NCBI RefSeq assembly: GCF_009827595.1
Contig: NZ_WTYT01000005.1
Span: forward strand, 62,001-126,000
DNA length: 64,000 nt
Source: Altericroceibacterium endophyticum
GTDB lineage: Bacteria > Pseudomonadota > Alphaproteobacteria > Sphingomonadales > Sphingomonadaceae
Direction of reading: 5' to 3'
Part shown: positions 46,868 through 56,200 of the stretch, piece by piece
Layout: every line of letters starts with the position of its first letter
How positions within the stretch are numbered: the stretch's first letter is position 1
Notes under the pieces: generated by a model
What the model saw: the letters and a program-made list of their open reading frames with translations, nothing else
Told to the model about the DNA's origin: nothing
Database searches by the model: none
Position numbers and translations under genes: made by a program

Positions 46868-49216
46868 TCAGAACTGGAAGCCGATCCGGCCGCCCCAGAT
46901 CCGCGGTGCCTTGTAATTCACCACGGTGGAACTCCAGGTCGTCGTCACAGTGCTGGGCTGACGCTCATTTTCCAGATTGGTCACGAAAGCAGTCAGCGTG
47001 ATCGGCGAGTCATCCGGCTCGTAAGTCACGTTGATATCCGTCTTCGTGTAGCTGTCATTCCGGCTCTGCACATAATTGGCCACATCGGCATAGGTCGCCG
47101 ACTGGACATAGAAGTCCACCGAAGGCGTCAGCGTGCCGTTGAAGACATAGAAGTCATGCGCATAGCTGAAACGCGCGCTCCATTTCGGGGCATTGGCCAG
47201 ACGGTTACCCGTGAAGTCCGCCGTCGCCGAAGGGATCGTGGCATAGCCAAAGCTCGGCGCGAAGATGTTATACATCGTATCCGCGGAATAGAGATTGTCC
47301 TGACCGTCGGGATAGGAACGGAAATCCGTATCCAGGAAGGAAACATACCCGCTGAAGCGATCCTGCGACGTCGGACGGAACGTCGTTTCCAGTTCGACAC
47401 CGCGAATGCGCGCCTTGGCGGCATTGGTGGTGACGGGAACCGGTCCCTGAATCGGGTCGACGATCACGCTGGAAACCTGCAGATTGTTGTAATCCATCCA
47501 ATAGCCCGTCAGGCCGACGAAGAGCATCCGCCCGAACAGATCGGCACGCAGACCGGCTTCGTAATTGGTGACCGTTTCCGGTTCATAACCCCGGAAGCCT
47601 TCCGGATTGGTGCTCGCTTCAAGTCCGCCTGAGCGATAGCCCGTGCTGACCGTGGCATAGGCGAGAACATCGGGAGTGATGTCGTAGTCGATGCCAAGTT
47701 TCCAGTTCACCTTGCTGAAGGTCGCCTTGTCGCGATTGGTGTCATCCGTAAAGGCGACCTGCGCGACCGGACAGGAATCAAGGCTGATATTCTCACGCGT
47801 GACAGTCCCGCCCGAGCAGACCAGCTGAATATTCTGATTATACACCTGATCCCAGGTGGCGCGAATACCACCGGTGAGGCGCAGACTATCGGTCAGTTCA
47901 TATTTCATCTGGCCGAAAAGCGCCTGCGAACGGCTCCCGACATTGCTCGGCGCAGTGATCACGTCGACCGCATTGATCGTCGAGATTTCAAAGCCTTCGC
48001 CAGCATAGTTGGCGCCCACGGCGTTAAACACAGAATTGAACGGGAAAGGCGCGGTGTTGCCAGCGTGAATCAGGCGTTTGCCTTCGTCCTGCTTGTCTTC
48101 GTAGATATAGGCGCCGGCAACAATCGACAGCGGGCCGTTTTCGTAATTGATGTCGAGTTCGTTCGACCAGCTCTTGGTGGCGATGCCGATACCCTGCTGA
48201 TCATACACACCGGTTGCAGCGTCCATGCCGTCATCCTCGATGTGAGAATAACCCGAAATCAGCGTGGCGGTAAGATTGTCCGTGGCATTCCAGGTCAGGC
48301 GCGAACGGGCGCTGTAATAGGTCAGATCCTGCTGGTTGTCTTCGATCGAGCGCGAACCGGGGTTGATCGTGCCGTCTTCGGGATTGACCAGCACACCGTC
48401 ACCGAAAGTCCCCGTGACGAGATCAGCATCGGGATAATAGACGTAGCTGCGCAGATAGGTGAGCGGCGTCGTGCCCTTGTTCTTGCCATAGGACAGGGCC
48501 ACCCGCCAATCGAGGTCAGGGGTCAGATATGCAAGGCTGGTGAGGCGCAGGCCGGTCGTATCGGTCTTGCTGAAATTGTCATCGGCATTGAGCTTGGGCT
48601 CATACCCGTCATTCACTTCATGCATGGCCGAGAAACGCAGCGACCAGTCATCCGTCACCGGCAGATCGACACCCAGGCGGGTGCGCACGCTGTCGTAGCT
48701 CGAATATTGGAAATCGCCATCGACTGCGAACTGATTGCCCGGATCGCGCGTGTTGATGTTCACAACACCGGCAGTAGCGTTGCGGCCATAGACCGTGCCC
48801 TGCGGACCGCGCAGCACTTCGACTGATGCGAGATCAAACAGGCCAAGCTTCAACACCTGAGATGACGGCTCATAAATGCCATCGATCTGAGTCGCCACGG
48901 TCGAATAGCCACTATAGGCGTTGTTCGAACCGATACCGCGGATCGAGAAACCGTTGAGGCTCAGCTGGAGGTTCGGCGCTGTACTGACGAGGTTTTCGGC
49001 CGTGCTGATGTTCTGGCGATCCAGCGAATCCTGCGAAACGACCGAGACGGCAACCGCTGCCTTGGAGAGCAGTTCTTCGCTCTTCTGCGCGGTGACAACG
49101 ATCTCGTCAAAGGCGGGTTTCTCGTCGGAAACACTCTGGCTTTCCTGAGCCACAGCGGGGCTGGCAACGGCGGCCATACTGACGGCGGTCAGCCAAACAA
49201 ATTTTCTCACGTGCAT
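46868..49216 (-). CDS. TonB-dependent receptor of the LacI-linked sugar/ester island
   Basis: About 782 residues from the ATG at 49216, which follows GAGGAT and opens a signal peptide (MHVRKFVWLTAVSMAAVASPAVAQ). Earlier in-frame ATGs give an implausible leader. The plug starts near residue 36 (FDEIVVTAQKSEELL), with FSIRGIG near 88 and VEVLRGPQGTVYGRNATAGVVN near 120-141. The C-terminus is GGRIGFQF. Two CAATCGATTG palindromes lie 174 and 378 bp upstream. Its transcript continues into a ceramidase-like hydrolase and two exported esterases, so it most likely imports an acylated glycoside. Confidence 0.9.
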   Translation of the reverse strand: MHVRKFVWLTAVSMAAVASPAVAQESQSVSDEKPAFDEIVVTAQKSEELLSKAAVAVSVVSQDSLDRQNISTAENLVSTAPNLQLSLNGFSIRGIGSNNAYSGYSTVATQIDGIYEPSSQVLKLGLFDLASVEVLRGPQGTVYGRNATAGVVNINTRDPGNQFAVDGDFQYSSYDSVRTRLGVDLPVTDDWSLRFSAMHEVNDGYEPKLNADDNFSKTDTTGLRLTSLAYLTPDLDWRVALSYGKNKGTTPLTYLRSYVYYPDADLVTGTFGDGVLVNPEDGTINPGSRSIEDNQQDLTYYSARSRLTWNATDNLTATLISGYSHIEDDGMDAATGVYDQQGIGIATKSWSNELDINYENGPLSIVAGAYIYEDKQDEGKRLIHAGNTAPFPFNSVFNAVGANYAGEGFEISTINAVDVITAPSNVGSRSQALFGQMKYELTDSLRLTGGIRATWDQVYNQNIQLVCSGGTVTRENISLDSCPVAQVAFTDDTNRDKATFSKVNWKLGIDYDITPDVLAYATVSTGYRSGGLEASTNPEGFRGYEPETVTNYEAGLRADLFGRMLFVGLTGYWMDYNNLQVSSVIVDPIQGPVPVTTNAAKARIRGVELETTFRPTSQDRFSGYVSFLDTDFRSYPDGQDNLYSADTMYNIFAPSFGYATIPSATADFTGNRLANAPKWSARFSYAHDFYVFNGTLTPSVDFYVQSATYADVANYVQSRNDSYTKTDINVTYEPDDSPITLTAFVTNLENERQPSTVTTTWSSTVVNYKAPRIWGGRIGFQF

Positions 49217-49389
49217 ATCCTCTATCAAACACATCACTCTCGATCCGAAAGGCTGAAACACCTTTTCGAGACGAGGAGAAAGGTGTCGGAGAACACCAGG
49301 AGGACAGTTCATGAAAGCCAGCAATGAGCAGAACAGCTCGGGAATGCCGGTCGCACGGTCAGTCGCATCTCTCTCCTCGATCATCTTTG

Positions 49390-49399
49390 CAATCGATTG
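49390..49399. promoter_or_regulatory. LacI-type operator CAATCGATTG (site C)
   Basis: A perfect 10-bp palindrome (plus-strand context TTTGCAATCGATTGTTGT), 174 bp upstream of the TBDR start. It lies in the 418-bp gap 49217-49634, which holds no gene but also contains site D and a large inverted repeat. Confidence 0.7.
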
Positions 49400-49448
49400 T
49401 TGTCGTCTTTAGCCGTTAAAACCGGAGACGCAAGGGCGCAACTGCCGC

Positions 49449-49501
49449 ACCCAAACATCGCGCGACGCATCTGGAAGGCAGACGCAGCGCGATGTTTGGG
49501 T
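49449..49501. repeat. Perfect 15-bp inverted repeat
   Basis: ACCCAAACATCGCGC (49449-49463) and GCGCGATGTTTGGGT (49487-49501) are exact reverse complements separated by 23 nt. A second inverted repeat, TTTCAA (49501-49506) with TTGAAA (49515-49520), follows at once. No T-run follows, so it is a poor terminator; it lies between the two LacI-type sites C and D. It could be a cruciform, a regulator site or the remains of a small element. Confidence 0.75.
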
Positions 49502-49593
49502 TTCAAATTATCAATTGAAAACAGATGGGTACCAGCAATGACCACGAGGCCACCGCGACGTCACCATGACCAGCGACTGCCAAAACAGTCCAG

Positions 49594-49603
49594 CAATCGA
49601 TTG
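49594..49603. promoter_or_regulatory. LacI-type operator CAATCGATTG (site D)
   Basis: Here the palindrome extends to a perfect 12-mer, GCAATCGATTGC (49593-49604). It is 204 bp from site C and 31 bp past the stop of the DUF3237 gene. As an upstream auxiliary site it could allow DNA looping between two bound repressor dimers. Confidence 0.65.
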
Positions 49604-49634
49604 CAGATTTCACCAGGAGTGTTGCATTCCGGTG

Positions 49635-50174
49635 TCACTTCACCTTGTACACCCCAATAATGACTGCGGGTTCACCCTCCGGGCCCTGACCAGGTTGAAG
49701 AGTGCCAACGAAGCTTGCGCCGTTCACCCATTCATATTTACCCAGCGGCGCTTCGAGAACGGGCTGAGTAAATGCCAGAAATGCGAAACCCGACTCTTCA
49801 GCCGGTGTTTCCGGCGGGCATAGAGTGCCCTTGTTGACGATATTGATGATCGCATCATCATCCGTCTTCAGGAAATAATCGGCTTCCACAAGGGTGCAGC
49901 CATTGGCGAGATGAAGCTGCCAGTCCCAACCACCCGGCATCACTTGCCCGCGCATATCCGGCCCTGCGAATGTGCCGCCTGTGATCGGAATGATGGTCCG
50001 TCCGCCCTTCGGTGTCTGTCCCGCATCGATCGCCTCGCCAAGCAGCACCGTTTCGGTGAAAACGAGCTCCGTCTGCGGTGCACCGGGCTCCTTTTTATCG
50101 GTGTTTTCAGCCGATGCCTGTGTTGCCATGCAAGCGATCGCCAGCGTGCCCAGAGCTTGAACCGTCCTCATCAT
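49635..50174 (-). CDS. Exported DUF3237-like protein
   Basis: A 179-residue protein from the ATG at 50174 (AGGAG 7 nt upstream) with a signal peptide (MMRTVQALGTLAIACMATQASAE). ITGGTFAGPDMRGQVMPGGWDWQLHLANGC near residues 70-100, the middle segment around YFLKTDDDAIINIVNKG, and the C-terminal VIIGVYKVK match the DUF3237 family. This is a small beta-barrel protein family of unknown function that often sits in aromatic or ester catabolic loci. It lies upstream of the LacI-linked TBDR on the same strand, with 418 bp between, so cotranscription is uncertain. Confidence 0.75.
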   Translation of the reverse strand: MMRTVQALGTLAIACMATQASAENTDKKEPGAPQTELVFTETVLLGEAIDAGQTPKGGRTIIPITGGTFAGPDMRGQVMPGGWDWQLHLANGCTLVEADYFLKTDDDAIINIVNKGTLCPPETPAEESGFAFLAFTQPVLEAPLGKYEWVNGASFVGTLQPGQGPEGEPAVIIGVYKVK

Positions 50175-50360
50175 CCTGCCTCTCCTGTAAATATGTGCCG
50201 CAAGATCGTCATTTATCCCCATAGCCGGGAATAGCCGCAGTATGGCGCGGCCCTGCCCATTGACAAGGCCCGCCGACATTGAAACGAGCCTGCAGTCGAA
50301 CAGAGATGTTGCCCGGATGGCTGCCACCATGCCCGGCTGTATCTGCGGCGCCTCCTGACT

Positions 50361-50810
50361 TCAGTGCTTTAGCGCAACACCGATCGACTTCAGTTCGGTG
50401 TAAAGTTCGATGGCGCTCCACCCCATTTCGCGGCCCCAGCCCGACTGACGGAACCCGCCGAAAGGAAGGGCCGGATCGATCACATGGTGGGTGTTGATCC
50501 CGACAGTGCCGGCTTTGATCTTTCCCGCGACGACATGCGCCTTGTCAATATCCTGCGTGAAGATGCTCGCCGCCAGCCCGTAGATACTGTTATTGGCTTC
50601 TCTTACCGCGCCGGCCACATCTCCGTCAGCAAAGGCGGATGACACCAGAACCGGGCCGAAGATCTCTTCCCGTACCACCGCCATATCGGGCGTTGTTTCA
50701 GCCAGGATCGTCGGCTGAACGAAATAGCCACTATGTGTCGATAATTGGTAGCCCCGTTCCTTGCCTGCTTGTCTTTTTGACTTGCCGGATAGTCCCCCGC
50801 CCCCATGAGA
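50361..50810 (-). pseudogene. Aldehyde dehydrogenase, C-terminal remnant
   Basis: The minus-strand frame is open for about 149 codons and then meets a TGA (50811-50813); no start codon with a ribosome-binding site is present. It encodes only the last third of an NAD(P)-aldehyde dehydrogenase: GYFVQPTIL, REEIFGPVLV, YGLAASIFT, GTVGINTHH and PFGGFRQSGWGREMG. The Rossmann domain and the catalytic Glu and Cys are missing. A full-length family member has about 480-500 residues. The truncation point coincides with the left edge of the TetR/RND efflux region, which suggests the gene was cut by insertion or deletion. Confidence 0.85.
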
Positions 50811-50975
50811 TCAGCAAGTCACCCCGCGGGGGTACAGATGTGCTGCTGACCAATTTGTGTCGTCGAATCAAAGCGACCCAGGTCCGGGATGAACCAGCCG
50901 CACACAGAAAATGGAGCGTATTCCGCCTGATTTTTTTCGAGCGGATCGGTCATTTATCGGTTAAAAAACAGGGAC

Positions 50976-51006
50976 ATGCGCTGCGCATCAGGACGCGTTA
51001 GCGTCC
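50976..51006. repeat. Two adjacent palindromes upstream of the efflux tetR gene
   Basis: ATGCGC-T-GCGCAT (50976-50988) and GGACGC-GTTA-GCGTCC (50991-51006) are both perfect with 6-bp arms, 47-77 bp before the TetR start. They could be hairpins in the leader or protein-binding sites. The surrounding 242 bp hold no recognisable gene. Confidence 0.5.
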
Positions 51007-51052
51007 AGTCCAGCTTGCTACGAGCGGCGTAAGCGATTATATACCGGCCGTT

Positions 51053-51652
51053 ATGGAAAAAGTTGCTACGAGAGGCCGCCCGCGCGAATTCGATGTTGAT
51101 GAGGCATTGAGCGCGGCACTGCGCGTTTTCTGGACCAAAGGTTACGAAGGGGCTTCCCTGAGCGACCTGACAGAGGCGATGGGAATTACCCGTCCCAGCC
51201 TGTATGCTGCGTTTGGTAACAAGGAAGCGCTCTTCAAGCAGGCGCTCGATCTCTATGAAGAAGTAAAGCTGGCATATGTTGGTCAGGCACTAGAGAGCGA
51301 AACCGCAAAGGGTGTCGCACGCAAAATGTTGAATGGTGCGATCGAAACGATGACCGACGGCGAATGTCGCGGCTGCATGGGCGTGATTGCATCGGTTATT
51401 TGCCAGGACGCCGAGGCCACTATTCGCGAAGACCTTCACCGGCGTAATGAATCGTCACATCGCGCACTGGTTGAGCGCATGCAGAAGGGGATCGACGATG
51501 GAGATTTCCCAGAGCCTGCCGATGCAGAAGCCATCACGCGTTATTTGAAAGCCGTGCTGCAGGGCATGTCTGTTCAAGCCCAGGCCGGGGCAAAACTTGA
51601 AGAACTTCAACAAGTTGCAGAAGCCACGCTGGCTGGGTGGCCATCGCGTTAA
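51053..51652 (+). CDS. TetR/AcrR-family repressor of the RND efflux operon
   Basis: A 199-residue regulator with a basic arm (RGRPREFD, residues 7-14). The helix-turn-helix includes GASLSDLTEAMGITRPSLYAAFGNKEALF (about 34-62). The C-terminal domain holds ECRGCMGVIAS near residues 103-113, a cysteine-bearing region common in this subgroup (TetR_C_16-like/YxaF type). It lies in the same direction as the adaptor-pump-channel genes, 262 bp upstream. An ATACTT-N10-AAGTAT operator candidate overlaps the downstream promoter, so it probably represses the pump. Confidence 0.9.
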   Translation: MEKVATRGRPREFDVDEALSAALRVFWTKGYEGASLSDLTEAMGITRPSLYAAFGNKEALFKQALDLYEEVKLAYVGQALESETAKGVARKMLNGAIETMTDGECRGCMGVIASVICQDAEATIREDLHRRNESSHRALVERMQKGIDDGDFPEPADAEAITRYLKAVLQGMSVQAQAGAKLEELQQVAEATLAGWPSR

Positions 51653-51708
51653 AGCGGCGCTGAATGCTGCACTGCATAAAAAAATACCGGTCGATACATA
51701 ATTATCCC

Positions 51709-51751
51709 TTGACCTGAACCTCAGATTACATACTTAGCGGTACAGAAGTAT
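51709..51751 (+). promoter_or_regulatory. Promoter with overlapping operator for the RND operon
   Basis: TTGACC (51709-51714), a 16-nt spacer and TACTTA (51731-51736) form a sigma-70-like promoter. The inverted repeat ATACTT (51730-51735) / AAGTAT (51746-51751) with a 10-nt spacer covers the -10 box, as in many AcrR/TtgR-type operators. A leader of about 160 nt would precede the adaptor gene. Confidence 0.6.
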
Positions 51752-51914
51752 AGCTGCTGAACGACGGGTTCGTTGTGCCGCATCCATGCGGGACAGCGAG
51801 CGCCAGTTCCGTGCCGCATCAGGCCAGCATATCCAAAATTGTCTGCCAACCCGTGCCGATCAGGCTTTCGGGAAGGAACACCTGCGTCCTGCGGCGCCGG
51901 CAAGGGAAGAAGTC

Positions 51915-53189
51915 ATGTTTGATACACCATTCGATGAGCAAAACGACGAGCGCTATCGCAAAGCCGCTGCCGCATCTGACACCCAAAAAGGCGAGGCGGT
52001 GGAGGAGGATACTCCGCGCCGCTCACGGAAGTGGCTCGCGCTGCTCGGTATACTCGCCGCTATCGTCGTCAGCTGGTGGCTACTGACCGGAGAGCAGGCA
52101 CCTGCCGCGGCGCCGCCCGTCCCGACAGTGACCGTTGCCAGTCCTCTGCAACAGGAAGTGACCGAGTGGGACGACTTCATCGGCCGCTTCGAAGCCAGCC
52201 GCAGTGTGGACGTGAGGCCGCGTGTTTCGGGCCAGATTACCCGGGTGCATTTCACCGATGGCCAATTTGTACGCTCCGGCACGCCGCTGTTTACTATCGA
52301 TGCCCGCCCCTACCGGGCGGCGCTGGCTGAAGCCCAGGCACGCGTCGAAACCATCAACAGCGCGCTCGCCCTTTCGCGCAGCAATCTCGACCGCGCCCGG
52401 CGCCTGATCGAGGAAGATGCCGTCGCTGCTACCGAGATCGACCGGCTTGAAGCCGAAGTCCGCGCCAACGAGGCATCACTGGCCGCGGCAAAGGCGGCGG
52501 TGCGCTCGCGCGCCCTCGATGTCGAGTTCACAACGGTGCGCGCACCGATATCGGGCCGCATTTCCGATCGCCGCGTGGATGCTGGCAATCTTGTGGCCGC
52601 AGGCGGGGGCGATGCCAACACCCTGCTCACAACGATTAACGCGATCGACCCGATCTACTTCAGTTTCGAAGGCTCCGAAGCAATGTTCCTCAAGGCTCGG
52701 CGTGAAGGGCTCGACGGGGACACACCGATCGAAATCCGCCTGGCGGATGAGGACGATTTTCGCTGGCACGGCACGCTGGATTTCACCGACAACGCCCTCG
52801 ATCAACAGTCCGGTACGGTCCGCGCCCGCGCCATCCTGCGCAATGGCGAAGGTTTTCTCACCCCCGGCCTCTTCGGCAATATGCGCATGGCGACCGGCGG
52901 TACTTCCGAGGCGCTGCTGGTTCCCGATACGGCCGTCACCACTGACCAGACGCGCAAATTGCTGCTGGTCGTTGGCGATGATGACACAGTCGCCGCACGC
53001 GAAGTGCAACTGGGGCCGATCGTCAATGGCTTACGGGTGATCCATAGCGGCATTAAGGCGAGTGATCGTGTGATCATCAGCGGTGTGCAAATGGCCATGC
53101 CCGGACAGAAGGTCAAACCCAAGGCAGGTCAGATCAAGGGCGCCGATCCCGCTGTCGCAGCCGCCGCCGATCCTGCTCCGGGCGGCTGA
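51915..53189 (+). CDS. RND efflux periplasmic adaptor (membrane fusion protein)
   Basis: A 424-residue protein from the ATG at 51915, which has GGGAAG upstream; the frame extends to 51786, but with no supporting signal. It has an unusual 38-residue cytoplasmic N-terminus, then a membrane anchor at about 39-58 rather than a lipoprotein signal. The HlyD-type lipoyl segment (VRPRVSGQITRVHFTDGQFVRSGTPLFTIDARPY, about 97-130), coiled-coil hairpin (130-195) and beta-barrel domains follow. It bridges the inner-membrane pump and outer-membrane channel encoded directly downstream. Confidence 0.92.
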   Translation: MFDTPFDEQNDERYRKAAAASDTQKGEAVEEDTPRRSRKWLALLGILAAIVVSWWLLTGEQAPAAAPPVPTVTVASPLQQEVTEWDDFIGRFEASRSVDVRPRVSGQITRVHFTDGQFVRSGTPLFTIDARPYRAALAEAQARVETINSALALSRSNLDRARRLIEEDAVAATEIDRLEAEVRANEASLAAAKAAVRSRALDVEFTTVRAPISGRISDRRVDAGNLVAAGGGDANTLLTTINAIDPIYFSFEGSEAMFLKARREGLDGDTPIEIRLADEDDFRWHGTLDFTDNALDQQSGTVRARAILRNGEGFLTPGLFGNMRMATGGTSEALLVPDTAVTTDQTRKLLLVVGDDDTVAAREVQLGPIVNGLRVIHSGIKASDRVIISGVQMAMPGQKVKPKAGQIKGADPAVAAAADPAPGG

Positions 53190-53248
53190 CCCCAGCCGTA
53201 GCGCCGTACCACCGCCCTACTCCAGTTATCCCTCGCACGGAGGCTCCT

Positions 53249-56200
53249 ATGCGCCTTTCCCGCTTCTTTATCGACCGACCGATTTTCGCGGTGGTCATCG
53301 CCATCATCATAACAATGATTGGCGCGATCTCGTACTTTTTCCTGCCGATCAGCCAATATCCGGAAGTCGTCCCGCCCACGGTCACCGTGAACGCGACATA
53401 TCCCGGTGCCTCGGCAGAGACGGTTGCTGATACCGTTGCCAATCCGATCGAGCAGGAAATCAACGGCGTCGACGGGATGCTGTATCTTTCCAGCCAGTCG
53501 ACCGGTGACGGACGCGCTATCATTACCGTGACTTTCGAGCCGGGTACTGATCTTGATGAAGCGCAGGTGCTGGTGCAGAATCGCGTCGCTATCGCCGAGC
53601 CCCGCCTGCCCGAGGAAGTCCAGCGTCTGGGCATTGTGACGCGCAAGACCACGCCAGACTTCCTGCTGATCGTGAACCTGATCTCCCCCGATGGGTCGAT
53701 CAGCCGTGAATATATGTCGAACTTTGCCCAGACTCGCATTCGTGACCGATTGCAGCGGATCGAAGGCGTGGGCGACGTGCAATTGTTCGGTCAGCGTGAG
53801 CTGTCGATGCGGGTCTGGATCGATCCAGGTCGCGCGGCCGCCCTTGATCTGACGGCGGGCGATATTGTCCAGGCATTGCGTGCACAGAACGTGCAGGTCG
53901 CCGCAGGCACATTGGGCCAACAGCCCAGCCCCGACAGTGCCTTCCAGCTCAATGTCGAAACGCAGGGCCGGTTCACCGATCCGGCGCAGTTCGGAAATGT
54001 GGTGATCCGCACCGACGAAGCCGGTCGGCAGGTGCGTGTGCGCGATGTTGCACGGGTGGAAATCGGCGCACAGGATTACGCCACTTCAGCCTATCTGGGC
54101 AAGCAGGGCTCCGTGATCATCCCGGTGTTGCAGCAGCCTGGCTCCAACGCACTGGCTTCGGCTGACGAGATCAAGTCGGTGATGGCCACAATTTCCGAAA
54201 GCTTTCCCGCGGGGATGGAATACCGGATCGTCTACAACCCGACCGAGTTCATTTCCGAAAGCATCAGCGCCGTCGTTCACACCCTTTTCGAGGCGGTGAT
54301 CCTGGTGGTCATCGTAATCGTCGCTTTTCTCCAGAAGGCGCGGGCTTCGATCATTCCCGTTCTTGCGATTCCCGTATCGCTGGTCGGGACCTTCGCGGTG
54401 CTGGCAATGCTGGGCTATTCACTCAACAATCTGTCTCTTTTCGGCCTGGTGCTGGCGATCGGCATCGTGGTCGATGATGCGATCGTGGTGGTCGAGAACG
54501 TCGAACGCAACCTCGAGGAAGGGCTCTCGCCGCTCGCTGCTGCGCGTAAGTCCATGGACGAAGTCGGCGGCGCGCTGATCGCCATTGTGCTGGTACTGTG
54601 CGCAGTGTTCGTGCCGACCCTGTTCATTGGCGGCCTGTCTGGCGCGTTTTATCAGCAGTTCGCCGTGACTATTTCCGCGGCGACGATCATCTCGCTGATC
54701 GTCTCGCTGACCCTGTCACCGGCATTATCCGCCATTCTGCTGAGCAAGCATGAGGAATTGCCCGCCGATGCCCCCCGCTGGCGCCGCGGAATCGATCGCG
54801 CCGGCGAGAAGTTCAACGCCGCCTTCGAACGGGCCAGTGATGCCTATGCGCGCCTTACCCTGAAGCTGGTGCGGATGCCGCGCAGGATGATGGCGGTATA
54901 TGGCGTGTTGATCGGGCTTACCGGTGCCGCCCTCGCCCTCACGCCTGGCGGGTTCATCCCGCAGCAGGATCAGGGCTACTTTCTTACCGTCATCCAGCTC
55001 CCGCCTGGCTCTTCCACCACCCGTACCGATGAAGTGCTGCAAAAAGTGGCAGATCGTGTGCTGCCGATCGAGGGGATTACCAACTCCGTGATGCTGTCGG
55101 GTTTTGACGGCACTTCGGAAACACAATCCGCCAGCGCGGCCGCCGCTTACTGGGTCCTCGGCGATTTTGATGAGCGTGCCGGCAAGGGACAGGACATCGA
55201 TACTCTGATCGCAAAGGCGCAGGCAGCCACCGCCGACATTAGCGAGGCGCGGTTGATGGTGGTGAAGCCGCCCGTCATCCGCGGGATCGGTTCGGCGGGC
55301 GGTTTCCGCATGATGATCCAGGATCGCAGCGGGCAGGACTTCAAGGCCATGCAGAATGCCGCCTATGCGTTGATCGGGCAGGCCAACAACAGCGAAGGTC
55401 TCGCTGGCGTCTATACATTCTTCGACACCAGCACACCCCGCGTGAAAGCCGATATCGATCGTGACAAGGCGCAGATCCTCGGCGTGTCTCCTTCAAGCAT
55501 TTTCGAGACATTACAGGTCTATCTCGGCAGCGCCTTCATCAACGAGTTCAACCTGCTTGGGCGCACCTATCGCGTCACAGCGCAGGCAGACGCGCCTTTT
55601 CGTGATGAACCTTCCGACATCGCCGCGCTTCACACCCGCTCGTCCAACGGGAAGATGGTCCCGCTGGGATCGGTGGCGAATTTCAGCGACACAACCGGAC
55701 CTTACCGCGTTACGCGCTATAATCTTGCGCCTGCCGTGGCCGTGGATGGCGACACTGCCCCGGGCTATTCCACCGGCCAGTCACTGGCGACCATGGAAGA
55801 AGTCGCCGCACAGGCGCTACCCTCCGGATATGAAACCGAATGGACTGGCATCGCCTATCAGCAGGACAATGCCGGAAACACGGCGATATTGGTATTCGCC
55901 CTGGCCGTATTGCTGGTCTTCCTCGTGCTGGCTGCGCAATATGAAAGCCTGGTCATGCCGCTGGCGATCATAATGATCGTGCCCATGTGCCTGCTGGCTG
56001 CAATGATCGGCGTGAACCTGCGGGGGATGGATAATAATGTCCTGACGCAGATCGGCCTGATCGTGCTCGTTGCCCTGGCGGCGAAGAACGCCATCCTTAT
56101 CGTCGAGTTCGCCCGCCAGGGTGAGCAGCGCGACGGGCTTTCTCCCGTAGAAGCAGCGGTTCAGGCCGCACGGACCCGCCTGCGCCCGATCCTGATGACA

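Noticed and set aside
50811-51052. Open frame upstream of the efflux tetR gene as a possible small gene or transposase scrap
   Set aside because: The translated sequence shows no recognisable family, and no terminal inverted repeats or target duplications were found.
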